A stretch of DNA of 64,000 nt from Collinsella sp. AM18-10 (GTDB lineage Bacteria > Actinomycetota > Coriobacteriia > Coriobacteriales > Coriobacteriaceae): NCBI RefSeq assembly GCF_003471585.1, contig NZ_QRJO01000010.1, positions 1 through 64,000 on the forward strand, read 5' to 3'. Positions 17,368 through 26,574 of the stretch are shown here, piece by piece (the stretch's first letter is position 1; each line of letters starts with the position of its first letter). The notes under the pieces are model-generated. The model had not been told where the DNA came from. It did not search any database and worked only from the letters and a program-made list of their open reading frames with translations. The position numbers and the translations under genes are program-made.

Positions 17368-20300
17368 CTACGAACGGCGGATAACCTCGGTCACGACCTC
17401 GGATACCGTGGCAATGTTCGTCGGGTTGACATTGTGGGGCAGGTCGTCCTCGGTACGAGCGCAAGCCAGACGCGTGCCGTCCACGCCGGCGATGGTGAGG
17501 GCTCGGCGGCTCGCCTCGAGCGCGGCGTAGGCATCGGTCTTGGCATAGGGCATCTCGAGCGCGCCACAATCGACATGGAACGACTTGCACACCTTGCTGA
17601 CCAGGTTCATGATGCGGCGATCGCCCTTGAGCAGCTGCTGTTCGCCCTCAACCGTCACCACCGAAAGCCTACCGGCGCCGACGGATTCAAGATTGATGAA
17701 GAAGACGCCGCGGAGCTTATCGCGATGCGAAGCCAAGAAGGCCTTCATACCGGAGCCATCACAATCCGAGGCGCCCGTTGCCACAAACCAGATATCGTGA
17801 CCGAGCAGCTCATCGTCGCCCATAGAAGCGACAGCCGAGAGCATATCTTCGGAAGAAGCGCCGTCGGAAGACGTAGCGCCGCCCTTCCAGCCATCGTTAT
17901 CGTCCTCGAAATTATCCCACGAACCGATGCCGCGACCGGACTTCTTGGCATCGTAATCGTCTTCGACGCCCAGCCAGTCACTCATGCTGTCCTGTTCGTT
18001 TTTCTTTTTACGACCGAACAGGCCGCCCAGGCCGCGCTTGCGAGACTTAGGTGCCGCAGGGGCGGGAGCCGAAATGGTCTCGATCGGCTGTGCGCCCGAC
18101 GCAACGGGCATAGGAGGCGCAACGGGTGCCGATGTGGGTTCGGGACCCTGAGCGGTAGCAAAGGGGTCGTTGACCTGTGCGGAGGGATCGGGAAGGTCGA
18201 ACAGCGACGTGCGAGACGCAACGTTTGTCTGCTTCATCGACGGCAGCGACGGATCGGGGACCGAAGCCAGCGGAGACGAGGAGGGTGCAGGCGACGGTGC
18301 CGACGCCGGATCGGGAACATTCATCTGCGGACGCGGCGATGCCTGGGAGGAAATCTGGGCCATAAGGGAATCGACCGTTTCGTCCTGGGTGGGAGCAACA
18401 TCGGCAACCGTGGCACCGGAACCACTCGGGGCCGGCATGGTGAAAATCTGCGTGGAGTAAGGCCTCGACTCATCTGTCTCGGGGGCCTCGGAAACCGCAG
18501 GCACTTCCTCCTGCTCGACCTCGGTCGAATCATCTTGCTCGGCTGCCGCGTATTGCTCTTCGTCACAGTTGGCCTCGACGGGCTCGTCCTCGGCGACATC
18601 TTCGATTTCGGCTGCGTCAATAGGCTCGTCATCGTCTGCCGCGTCGCCCTGCTCATCGGAAACAGGAAGGGGCTCGGCAATCGCGGTGCCTTGCTTTTCA
18701 AACGTTATCGTGGAATCGAACTGCGCGGCATCAAACGACATGGTGCTATCGACGTGCTGCTGAGCCTCAAAGGACGTCGTAGCTTCGGCAGCGTCGACGG
18801 GCACGGACTGCATAGCCTCGTTCTGCTCGAGCTCTTGCGCCGCGCGCTCACGTGCCGCCTCGGCTGCCTGCTGCTGAGCGATAGCCTCCTGCTCGGCAGC
18901 CTCGCGTGCGGCAGCGCGCTTCTCCTCGAAATCGTCGACAAATTTCTTGCCCTTTGCAAGCGCACCCTTAAAGAAGTTGGAAGCACTGGCGCCAATCGAA
19001 GAGAACGCGGATGCAATATCGGCATGGGGCGTTGCCGCGGGAATCTCGGCCGAGAAATCAGTATCGCTCTCGTAAGACACGCGCCTCGGCTGTTCAACGT
19101 AATCGTCGTCAGACTCGTCCGTAACGTCTTGCGCCGGCGCGGCGGGAGCCAAAATGTCCAGTCCTGCCGCGGGATCGATCGCGGACACCGCCTCGGGCTC
19201 GGCAACGGCAGCGGTAACCGCGGCAGACTCATCATCCACGGCGACAACGGGCGCAGGTGCAGTCACGACGGGGGCAGGCTCGGGCTCAAACGTCGGCTCC
19301 TCGCCTTCCTCGTAATCGAGCGTGCAGGACTCGGGAAGCATTCCGAGCGCACGGATGGCATCCGAACCAAAGCGGATGTTGCCGGCGGCATTGCGATAGA
19401 GCTTGGGCTCGGGCTCGGCCGCGACAGGCTCCTCCGCCGGCTCGGCAGCGGGAACCTCGTCATTGAACTCTTCGGCCTGGACAGCCTGATTCTGATCCTC
19501 GGGCACGATGGCGCCAATCAGCGTCTCGTCGGCAGACGCACCCTCAAAGCCCTCGATCTGCTCGTCGAAAGCCTCGCCCTGTTCGGGCTCGGTCTGAGCG
19601 TCGGAAGCAATCGGCTGGCCGAACTCGTCCTCGGCGTAGGTAGGCTCTTCATACTCGATGGTGTTGCCGTAGTCGTTTTGCTGTTGGGCCGCGGCATACT
19701 CCGCCGCTGCGCGCGCCATTTCCTCGGCACGACGCTTCTGCTCCCCAAAATAGGTATCGAACGGAACATCGTCGGGAAACTCGTTTTCGCCCTGGAAGGG
19801 AGCAACGTTGTCCATAACGCCGAGCATAGCGGCGACAGAAGACTTGTTGCACACTGCGCCGGACGTATAGGGAAGCACAAAACGGTTAGAAATGATGTTT
19901 GCCGCGTTGGCGAGCGCAACGAGGGAAGCGAGGATCGCGACAATCCACAGCAGAACCTTGAGCGCGCCGGGGAGCGGCAGGATACGCAAGATGGCAACGG
20001 CAGCAGGGGCAACCGTGGCAACGGGCAACAGCTTGGCGATGAGCGCACGATACGAAGCATAGGGCTCGCGGGCGAGCAGCTCAGCACGGGGAGAGTCGTA
20101 GTGTGCGACAACGACCACCGGGCGGTTGCGCGGAGACGCGAGCGGGCCCGAGGCCTTGTGGTAGGCGATGACATTTTGGCTCACGCCCGTCTTGCCCAGG
20201 CGCGAAACCACGGGGTGGCCCGTGCGCTCGAGCACGTAAAGAACGGCGCCGACAATGGCCAGCAAGGTGCCGACCAAGCCGATGCCGCCACCGATGCCCA

Positions 20301-20514
20301 TCAGCAGGGCGCCGGCAAACGCAAGAATACCGGTAACGGCAAATGCCAACCTGCTGGGCGCCGGGGCATTGAACTCCTGAACCTCGGGATCAAAGCCGTG
20401 GTTGCGGAAGATCTGAGCGATATCCTCGGCAGCCAAGCGCTCTTCTTCGCTGCATGCCGGCGTGATGCCGGTGTTCTGCAGCAGGTGGTTAATATAGTTC
20501 TGGGTGTTCGCCAT
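17368..20514 (-). CDS. Membrane protein with a split, degenerate M28-like peptidase domain
   Basis: A protein of about 1048 residues from MANTQNYINHLLQ (GGAG nine bases upstream; the longer frame from 20664 lacks support). Membrane segments lie near 55-95 and 160-205. Residues 130-240 look like the first half of an M28 zinc-peptidase domain (VVVVAHYDS, then GAVCNKSSVAAMLGVMDN). A disordered, acidic Ala/Glu/Pro-rich stretch of roughly 650 residues follows, containing a basic patch PKSRKRGLGGLFGRKKK. The second half returns near residue 905 (HDIWFVATGASD, VFFINLESVG, DLPHNVNPTNIATVSEVV). The family's bridging Asp appears to be replaced (GAVCNKSS for GANDNAS) and the catalytic Glu pair by SD, so hydrolysis is doubtful. 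Function unknown; a scaffold or binding role is possible. Confidence 0.7.
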   Translation of the reverse strand: MANTQNYINHLLQNTGITPACSEEERLAAEDIAQIFRNHGFDPEVQEFNAPAPSRLAFAVTGILAFAGALLMGIGGGIGLVGTLLAIVGAVLYVLERTGHPVVSRLGKTGVSQNVIAYHKASGPLASPRNRPVVVVAHYDSPRAELLAREPYASYRALIAKLLPVATVAPAAVAILRILPLPGALKVLLWIVAILASLVALANAANIISNRFVLPYTSGAVCNKSSVAAMLGVMDNVAPFQGENEFPDDVPFDTYFGEQKRRAEEMARAAAEYAAAQQQNDYGNTIEYEEPTYAEDEFGQPIASDAQTEPEQGEAFDEQIEGFEGASADETLIGAIVPEDQNQAVQAEEFNDEVPAAEPAEEPVAAEPEPKLYRNAAGNIRFGSDAIRALGMLPESCTLDYEEGEEPTFEPEPAPVVTAPAPVVAVDDESAAVTAAVAEPEAVSAIDPAAGLDILAPAAPAQDVTDESDDDYVEQPRRVSYESDTDFSAEIPAATPHADIASAFSSIGASASNFFKGALAKGKKFVDDFEEKRAAAREAAEQEAIAQQQAAEAARERAAQELEQNEAMQSVPVDAAEATTSFEAQQHVDSTMSFDAAQFDSTITFEKQGTAIAEPLPVSDEQGDAADDDEPIDAAEIEDVAEDEPVEANCDEEQYAAAEQDDSTEVEQEEVPAVSEAPETDESRPYSTQIFTMPAPSGSGATVADVAPTQDETVDSLMAQISSQASPRPQMNVPDPASAPSPAPSSSPLASVPDPSLPSMKQTNVASRTSLFDLPDPSAQVNDPFATAQGPEPTSAPVAPPMPVASGAQPIETISAPAPAAPKSRKRGLGGLFGRKKKNEQDSMSDWLGVEDDYDAKKSGRGIGSWDNFEDDNDGWKGGATSSDGASSEDMLSAVASMGDDELLGHDIWFVATGASDCDGSGMKAFLASHRDKLRGVFFINLESVGAGRLSVVTVEGEQQLLKGDRRIMNLVSKVCKSFHVDCGALEMPYAKTDAYAALEASRRALTIAGVDGTRLACARTEDDLPHNVNPTNIATVSEVVTEVIRRS

Positions 20515-20712
20515 GTGCGCTCCACATCCATAATCCGACAAATAGGCCCAATGCATGCACATTAGAACCGTATATAGTCGAAAGTATACCCCGAGCGAGC
20601 GCAAACGACCGAATTCGGGCCATCTTAACGCCCCGAGCGGACAAGGATATAGCCTAATCTCCATATCGGACTAAAATCATGGCAGCAAACCACCTTCTCA
20701 TGCGAGGACTCT

Positions 20713-21735
20713 ATGACGGCAAGCGACGCGACCGCGACAATTAAAAAGGGGAATTCGGAGCCCAGTTTCGATAAAACGGCTCAGCGCATCCTCAATCTTT
20801 TCTTTGTGCTCAACAGCTCCCCCGAACCGCTGACGACCGAGCAGATCGTCTTGGATTCTGACCTGGGATATGGCTCGGGCAATATCGACTCGGATAAGCG
20901 CAAGTTTCGGCGCGATCGTGACAAACTGCTCGAACGCGGCATCTTAATCAAGGAGGTTCGCCCCGCCGGCGCGCAGGAGACCGAGGAAAGCTCATGGACA
21001 ATCGACCGCGAGCACACGTTTGCGGCAGGCGGCCTCATCACCGCAGACGACGCCGATATCCTGCTCAACGCTATCGACCAGACAATAGCGGCCGGCTCAT
21101 CCACTTTTGCCGCGCCGCTTGCCGATATTCGTTCCAAGATTGCCTACCTCACCGGCAGGACGACGGCGGACGAAGCACCGATCCGCCGCTCTCCCACCGT
21201 CGATGCGGTATGGAGCGCCTTTGCCGAGCGATGCGCGCTGCGATTTTTATATCAGAACGGACGCGGTGAGCAGAAAGAGCGTACCGTCTGCGTCTACGGC
21301 ATGTTCGAGCGCGAGGGCGTTGCGTACTTCTGCGGCCTCGACAATGCCACCGACGACATCAGGACATTCCGCTGCGACCGTATCGTTCGCGCTTGGCGTC
21401 CTTCGAAGGCCTACGCCATCCCTGCAGACTTCAATCTCAACGACTACTTGTTCTTTGAATTCGATTTTGCCGACCGCCCGCCCGTTGCGGCTACGTTCTC
21501 GTTCGCCCCGCAGACGCAGATCGATATGATCAACGGCCTCACGCGCGGGCGAGGTGAGCTCGCACACACCGATTCGGGATGGACTTGGACCGTTGACGTG
21601 CGCGATCTTGAAGCCGCCGCCTCATTTTGCATGGCCCACGCCATGGACGGCATGAGGCCCATGGCCCCCAAATCGCTCAAGCAGGCGTGGAACCACCTCA
21701 TTGAAAGGACGGTGCACGAGCATGCCCGTGCGTAA
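20713..21735 (+). CDS. WYL-domain transcriptional regulator (PafB-like)
   Basis: A 340-residue protein with an N-terminal helix-turn-helix region (RILNLFFVLNSSPEPLTTEQIV, then KRKFRRDRDKLLERGI) and a C-terminal WYL-type domain (LRFLYQNGRGEQKERTVCVYG, FRCDRIVRAWRPS). WYL proteins usually sense nucleic acid or nucleotide ligands. Together with the overlapping next gene it has the arrangement of PafB and PafC, which form one regulator of the DNA-damage response in mycobacteria. No proteasome gene is near. The start has AGGAC just upstream. It is divergent from the M28-like gene. Confidence 0.83.
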   Translation: MTASDATATIKKGNSEPSFDKTAQRILNLFFVLNSSPEPLTTEQIVLDSDLGYGSGNIDSDKRKFRRDRDKLLERGILIKEVRPAGAQETEESSWTIDREHTFAAGGLITADDADILLNAIDQTIAAGSSTFAAPLADIRSKIAYLTGRTTADEAPIRRSPTVDAVWSAFAERCALRFLYQNGRGEQKERTVCVYGMFEREGVAYFCGLDNATDDIRTFRCDRIVRAWRPSKAYAIPADFNLNDYLFFEFDFADRPPVAATFSFAPQTQIDMINGLTRGRGELAHTDSGWTWTVDVRDLEAAASFCMAHAMDGMRPMAPKSLKQAWNHLIERTVHEHARA

Positions 21736-22639
21736 ACTCACCAGCGAGCAGAGGCTCTCGCGCGCCATCGACATCATGGAGGCCCTCTACGCCGCCGGCG
21801 AGAGCGGCATGACACGAACCGAGATTTACAGTCGCTTTGACATCACGGGGGCGTCGCTCGACGAGATTCTCGAGATCGTCTCGACGCTCGCGGACCGAGA
21901 ATCGGGTGCGCGTATCATCTGCGAATGCCACGGCGAGCGCGTGGTCCTCACCGGTGACGCCGGGCGTGTACTACCGCTGCGCCTGAGTGCCGCCGAGGGC
22001 GCTGTGCTCAACCACGAACTTGAATCGTTGGGGATCGAGCCCCAGGCGGCGGCTCGAATTCGACATGCTCTTCTACCCGAAGAGCTCGGCTATAACCAGC
22101 ACGTCTTTGACACCGTCAACCACGGGTCGCACTGGCAGCAGCTGAGCTGCGCCATTCAGGACGGCGTTCGCTGTCGCATCTCGTATCGCTCGATGGACGA
22201 TGCGCGGCCACGCGAGCGTCTGGTCGACCCCTTGCGCATTACAGCAAACGGCGACCAAACATATCTGATTGCCTGGGACATCGCGGTCGATGAGCAGCGC
22301 ACCTATCGCATGGATAAAATCGAGGGACTCGCCTTGACGGAAGACTCCGTCGTGCCTCACGCACCGGACGTTGCATCCCTCCACGATTCCCTTGCCCGGA
22401 CGCAGCGTAGCGCAAAGCTCTTGATGCCATTCGATATGGCGGAGCATCTGGACTGGGCCGGCATCACCCTAATCGAACGCAGCGGGACAGACATGGCAAC
22501 GGTAACCGTACATTACGGCTCCGAGCGTTGGCTGCTGAGCCAGATAATCGCAGCGGGCGGAGCCATCCGCATCTTGGATGACCCCGCCCTGTCAAAGCGT
22601 CTGTGCGATATGGCAAAAACCCTCGTCTGTCCGCTTTAG
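21722..22639 (+). CDS. WYL-domain transcriptional regulator (PafC-like)
   Basis: About 305 residues from MPVRKLTSEQRLSRAIDIME. The N-terminal part is a winged-helix type segment (MTRTEIYSRFDITGASLDEIL) and the C-terminal part a WYL domain (CRISYRSMDDARPRERLVDPLRI, YLIAWDIAVDEQRTYRMDKIEGL). The gene overlaps its PafB-like neighbour by 14 bp, and the two probably work as a heterodimer. A TTG at 21701 is in frame, but the ATG has AAAGGA upstream at a usable distance. Its 3' end overlaps the converging DinG-like gene by 4 bp. Confidence 0.82.
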   Translation: MPVRKLTSEQRLSRAIDIMEALYAAGESGMTRTEIYSRFDITGASLDEILEIVSTLADRESGARIICECHGERVVLTGDAGRVLPLRLSAAEGAVLNHELESLGIEPQAAARIRHALLPEELGYNQHVFDTVNHGSHWQQLSCAIQDGVRCRISYRSMDDARPRERLVDPLRITANGDQTYLIAWDIAVDEQRTYRMDKIEGLALTEDSVVPHAPDVASLHDSLARTQRSAKLLMPFDMAEHLDWAGITLIERSGTDMATVTVHYGSERWLLSQIIAAGGAIRILDDPALSKRLCDMAKTLVCPL

Positions 22640-25530
22640 CGCCGCCGCTCGTGGCGTGCACGCCACAGCTGTAGATAGTGCCCGATCTGTGCCGATTCGA
22701 TGCGCTGGTAGGAGCTCGTGGGCAGCGACGTTAAGAACTTCTTGCCATAGCCCTTCGTCACCAGGCGAGGATCCGCCAAGATCAGCACACCGCTATCGGT
22801 CGACGAGCGAATCAAACGCCCCGCGGCCTGCTTAACCTCGAGCACCGCCTCGGGCAGCGAATAGCGCGCCCATGCGCGGTCTTCGCGCAGGTTGCGCTCG
22901 CACGAGAGCGGGTCCGTGGGGCTCGAGAACGGCAACTTGGGAATGATGACGCAGCGCAGCGTCTCGCCGCTGGCATCAAACCCCTCCCAGAAGGCCTTGA
23001 GCGCAAAAAGCGACGAGGCCGGTTCGTTGATAAACCGGTCGCGCAGGCGACGAGGAGATGAGTTGCGCTGCTGGCAGTTGAGCTCCAGACCCGCACGGGC
23101 CATCTTGGGCTCAACGCGGGCGTATAGGTCCTCCATGTCGCGCCGATTGGTGAACAACGTGAGCACCGATCCGCCCATGGCAAGATGGGCGTCGACCAGT
23201 ACGCGCTCGAGCGCCGTAAGATAGCTCTCACGATCGCGCGGATCGGGGATATCGCCCGCAACGACTACAGCCATGTTCGAATCGAAGTCGTAGCTCGAGT
23301 CCAAGTGCAGCGATGACGACGTTGAAGCACCGATGCGATCAAGGCCGACCGCATGGTTAAAGTGCTCAAAGCTTTTGGACACCGTCATGGTCGCCGAGGC
23401 AAAGATAGCCGTGTGAACCTCGGGTAGCCACTCGGTTGCCAAAGCCTCGCCAATGTCGATGCGCTCTGCGGTCATCGACTCTCCGCCGGCACGAAGTCTG
23501 CGATTGACCTGCAGCGAGTACACGTAGTGTTCATCGGTGCCATCAATGATGAGTTTGAGGTTCTCGGCCAGCTCGTGCAGGCGGCGCGAGATATCACCCA
23601 GGTCGACAACAACCTCGGGCTTGTCGGCGGCGACGGCTTGCACCAGCGCGTCGACGCTCTTGTCAGCTTGTTCCAATGCGTCGATGCCAGTGTAGGCCGA
23701 CTGTAAGAAATCATGCCAGTCGTCTGATTCGCGCAGCTCGGGGCCAATCCATAGATTGGCATTGTCATAACCCCCACGCGCACGGCGGCCGAGCTCGCGA
23801 ACGCCATCGAACACGTCGGCGATTGCCATGCTCGCGCGGGCAACCGTCAACGTCGCCTTGGCAGTAAGGCCCAGATAGAGCGTAGAGCCCTCGGAGGTTG
23901 CCAAATCACGGGAAACCTGGCTTAGTGCGCCGGTGCTCGAGCCACCCAGGCGCTCGAACAGGACGCGTGATTCGTCCGCCGACACCACGCGCGCCCACTG
24001 ACGGCGCGCCTCGCGCTCGATGGAATGGGCCTCGTCGATTACCCAATGACGAATCGGAGGCAAAATCCTGCCCTCGGCCGCGACGTTACGGAACAGCAGG
24101 GAATGGTTGGTGACCACCACATCGGCATGCGCCGCACGACGGCGGGCGCCGTGGACCAAACATTTATCAGGGAAAAACGGGCAGAGGCGACGAGCACACT
24201 CGCGCGAGGCCGTCGTAAAGTCGGGACGGTTGACGCTGCGCCACCGAATGCCGAGCGAGTCGAGGTCGCCATCGGCCGACTGACACACGTACGCCATGAT
24301 GACCGCGACTGCCGTAAGCGTGTCGGCAGGATCACGCTTAGTCGTAATTTCGACTTGGCCGCGGCTCATGCGCTCAAGCTTGCGCAAGCATGGATAGTGG
24401 TCATGGCCCTTGAGGGCGCAAAACGATAGGCCTCCGTCCAGCTGCTCAGCAAGTTTGGGCAGCTCGTGATACATGAGCTGGTCGGCAAGATTATTCGATT
24501 TAGTCGCGATACCCACCGTGATGTTGTTGCGGCGCGCGGCCTCGGCAAAAGGCACCAGATAGGCCATCGATTTGCCGACGCCTGTGCCCGCCTCAATTAC
24601 ACGATGAGTGCCCGTGACCAGCGCATCGCGGACCTCGAGCGCCATCGCGATCTGCTCATCACGCGGCTCGTAGGTGGGATACATGCGATTGACCAGGCCG
24701 CCCGGGGCATAGTCCGCCTCGATTTCCTCGCGGCTCGGCATCTTAAGGACCGGTAGCTCGTCCGCATCAACGCGATCATCGGCCCGATCGGCCTTGAGAA
24801 CGTCGGCGCGGGCGGCGCTGAGAGAGAAGATAGAACCAGGGTTCTGCCCTGCCAAGAACGAGAAGATAGGACGATAGGACCAAGGCACGTCCGGATGCAT
24901 GTCGGCTAGGCGCGCCATAAGGCCCTGGGGCAAGTCGGTGAGCGCCACGAGCAACACGCGCCATACGCCACACAGGGCGTCGACGTCGGCATTGGCACGG
25001 TGTGATACCGAGTCGCAGCCAAACAGATCGGCCATAAAAGACAGCTTGTGAGAGGCCAGGCGCGGAAGCGCGATGCGCGACAGCGCCAGCGAATCGATCC
25101 AAATATCGCTCACGTTGACGCCGCCTTTGACCGACTCGATAAACGAGCGGTCGAACGTGGCGTTATGTGCGATCACCGGGCAGCCACCGACAAAATCGGC
25201 GAGAGCGGCGACGGCCTCAACCGCCGACGGGGCATCTGCCACATCGGCATTTGTAATGCTCGTGAGCTCGGTAATCTCGGCGGGAATCAGCTGCTTGGGA
25301 TGCACGAAGGTATCGAAGCGATCGACAACCTCGCGGCCCGAAAGGCGAGCCGCCGATATCTCGATAAGCTCGTTGTCCTGCACCGAAAGACCCGTGGTCT
25401 CGGTATCGAGGACGATAACATCTTCCTCGATGAGACCAAACGCTTGGGTTTTGGCGCGCTCGGCAAGCGTGGCATAGGAATCGATGACAAACTGCGGCGT
25501 TCCTGACGAAACCGCGTCCTCGATTAGCAT
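22636..25530 (-). CDS. dinG: DinG-family helicase with N-terminal DEDD exonuclease domain
   Basis: A 964-residue fusion. Residues about 35-200 are a DnaQ-like 3'-5' exonuclease with all motifs present: VLDTETTGL, VIAHNATFDRSF and HRANADVDALC. Residues about 290-960 are an XPD/DinG-type superfamily 2 helicase with Walker A EAGTGVGKS and the DEAH box WVIDEAHSIE, ending in helicase motif VI-like KQAAGRLIRSS. Four or more cysteines between the Walker boxes (CALKGHDHYPC, CARRLCPFFPDKC) are placed where E. coli DinG and XPD bind a 4Fe-4S cluster. In Staphylococcus aureus the similar fusion has exonuclease activity without a cluster, so the cysteines here are notable. It overlaps the upstream ddl gene by 7 bp. 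Confidence 0.9.
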   Translation of the reverse strand: MLIEDAVSSGTPQFVIDSYATLAERAKTQAFGLIEEDVIVLDTETTGLSVQDNELIEISAARLSGREVVDRFDTFVHPKQLIPAEITELTSITNADVADAPSAVEAVAALADFVGGCPVIAHNATFDRSFIESVKGGVNVSDIWIDSLALSRIALPRLASHKLSFMADLFGCDSVSHRANADVDALCGVWRVLLVALTDLPQGLMARLADMHPDVPWSYRPIFSFLAGQNPGSIFSLSAARADVLKADRADDRVDADELPVLKMPSREEIEADYAPGGLVNRMYPTYEPRDEQIAMALEVRDALVTGTHRVIEAGTGVGKSMAYLVPFAEAARRNNITVGIATKSNNLADQLMYHELPKLAEQLDGGLSFCALKGHDHYPCLRKLERMSRGQVEITTKRDPADTLTAVAVIMAYVCQSADGDLDSLGIRWRSVNRPDFTTASRECARRLCPFFPDKCLVHGARRRAAHADVVVTNHSLLFRNVAAEGRILPPIRHWVIDEAHSIEREARRQWARVVSADESRVLFERLGGSSTGALSQVSRDLATSEGSTLYLGLTAKATLTVARASMAIADVFDGVRELGRRARGGYDNANLWIGPELRESDDWHDFLQSAYTGIDALEQADKSVDALVQAVAADKPEVVVDLGDISRRLHELAENLKLIIDGTDEHYVYSLQVNRRLRAGGESMTAERIDIGEALATEWLPEVHTAIFASATMTVSKSFEHFNHAVGLDRIGASTSSSLHLDSSYDFDSNMAVVVAGDIPDPRDRESYLTALERVLVDAHLAMGGSVLTLFTNRRDMEDLYARVEPKMARAGLELNCQQRNSSPRRLRDRFINEPASSLFALKAFWEGFDASGETLRCVIIPKLPFSSPTDPLSCERNLREDRAWARYSLPEAVLEVKQAAGRLIRSSTDSGVLILADPRLVTKGYGKKFLTSLPTSSYQRIESAQIGHYLQLWRARHERRR

Positions 25531-26489
25531 GCAATGCCCGCTCGACGAAGGCCCATACGGATCAGGCTGTCACAGACCTGCGGGAACGTCATGTCGTCGG
25601 TGTGGCGGATCTCATCCGGATACAGCGACGTATCGGTCATGCCGGGAATGGTATTGGTCTCGAGGATAACGGGGCCGTCCTCGCTCACAATAAAGTCGCT
25701 GCGCGAGATACCCAGGCAACCGAGGGCCTTGTGAGCGGCACAGGCAAGTTCCTGAGCGCGAGCGTAATTCTCGGGTGAAATCTGCGCCGGAATGCGATGG
25801 ATATCCGTAGGGTCGACATACTTCACGTCCAGATCGTAGAACTCGCAGTCCTCGGGCTTACGAATCTCGACAATCGGCAGGGCGCGTACGTCATCTTCGC
25901 CGTATACGCCGACGGTGATCTCGGTACCATCGATGCACTTCTCGACCAGCACTTTGTCGCCGTACTCAAACGCCTTGGCGATTGCCGCGGGCAGCTCGGA
26001 GGGCTCATGGACCAGGGAAATGCCATAGCTGGAACCGTTGACGGCCGGCTTCACAAAGCACCGCTCGCCACAAACCTCGACGATATGATCGATATCGACT
26101 TCATCGCCCACCTCGAGCGCAAGGCCGGGGGCAATGGGAATGCCCGCCTTGGCGTATAGGAGCTTAGAGACCTCCTTGTCGGCACCGCAGGCGCTGGCAA
26201 GTACGCCCGAGGCCGTGTAGGGGATACCCAGGGTCTCCATGGCACCCTGCATGGCGCCATCCTCACCGCCGGCGCCGTGCATGGCGATAAATGCCACATC
26301 GAATCCGCCGGTCGCCATGGTTACCATAAAGTCATCAGCGGCCGTGTCAAGCAGCTCCACCGAGGTGTAGCCGGCTTCCTTCAGCGCCACCACAACGTTC
26401 TTTCCCGAATCGAGCGAGATCTCGCGCTCGGCGGAATGACCGCCCGCCAAGACCGCTACGTGCATGTTCTCTAGGCTTTTACCCGGCAT
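25524..26489 (-). CDS. ddl: D-alanine--D-alanine ligase
   Basis: A 321-residue ATP-grasp enzyme that makes the D-Ala-D-Ala dipeptide for peptidoglycan. Signatures: VAVLAGGHSAEREISLDSG, MHGAGGEDGAMQGAMETLG, IPYTASGVLASA, KPAVNGSSYGISLV, EKCIDGTEITVGVYG, and ILETNTIPGMTDTSLYP. The start has GGAGGAG seven bases upstream. It overlaps the DinG-like gene and heads that unit. The residues around GSSYGIS look normal, giving no sign of D-Ala-D-Lac specificity, though this cannot be settled by eye. Confidence 0.95.
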   Translation of the reverse strand: MPGKSLENMHVAVLAGGHSAEREISLDSGKNVVVALKEAGYTSVELLDTAADDFMVTMATGGFDVAFIAMHGAGGEDGAMQGAMETLGIPYTASGVLASACGADKEVSKLLYAKAGIPIAPGLALEVGDEVDIDHIVEVCGERCFVKPAVNGSSYGISLVHEPSELPAAIAKAFEYGDKVLVEKCIDGTEITVGVYGEDDVRALPIVEIRKPEDCEFYDLDVKYVDPTDIHRIPAQISPENYARAQELACAAHKALGCLGISRSDFIVSEDGPVILETNTIPGMTDTSLYPDEIRHTDDMTFPQVCDSLIRMGLRRAGIAC

Positions 26490-26574
26490 GGGCAGACTCC
26501 TCCTCTATAATTTCTGCAGCTGATACCATATTGTAGCGATACCCTCTACGTTTCCCCAAAATCGAAAGGCTTCC

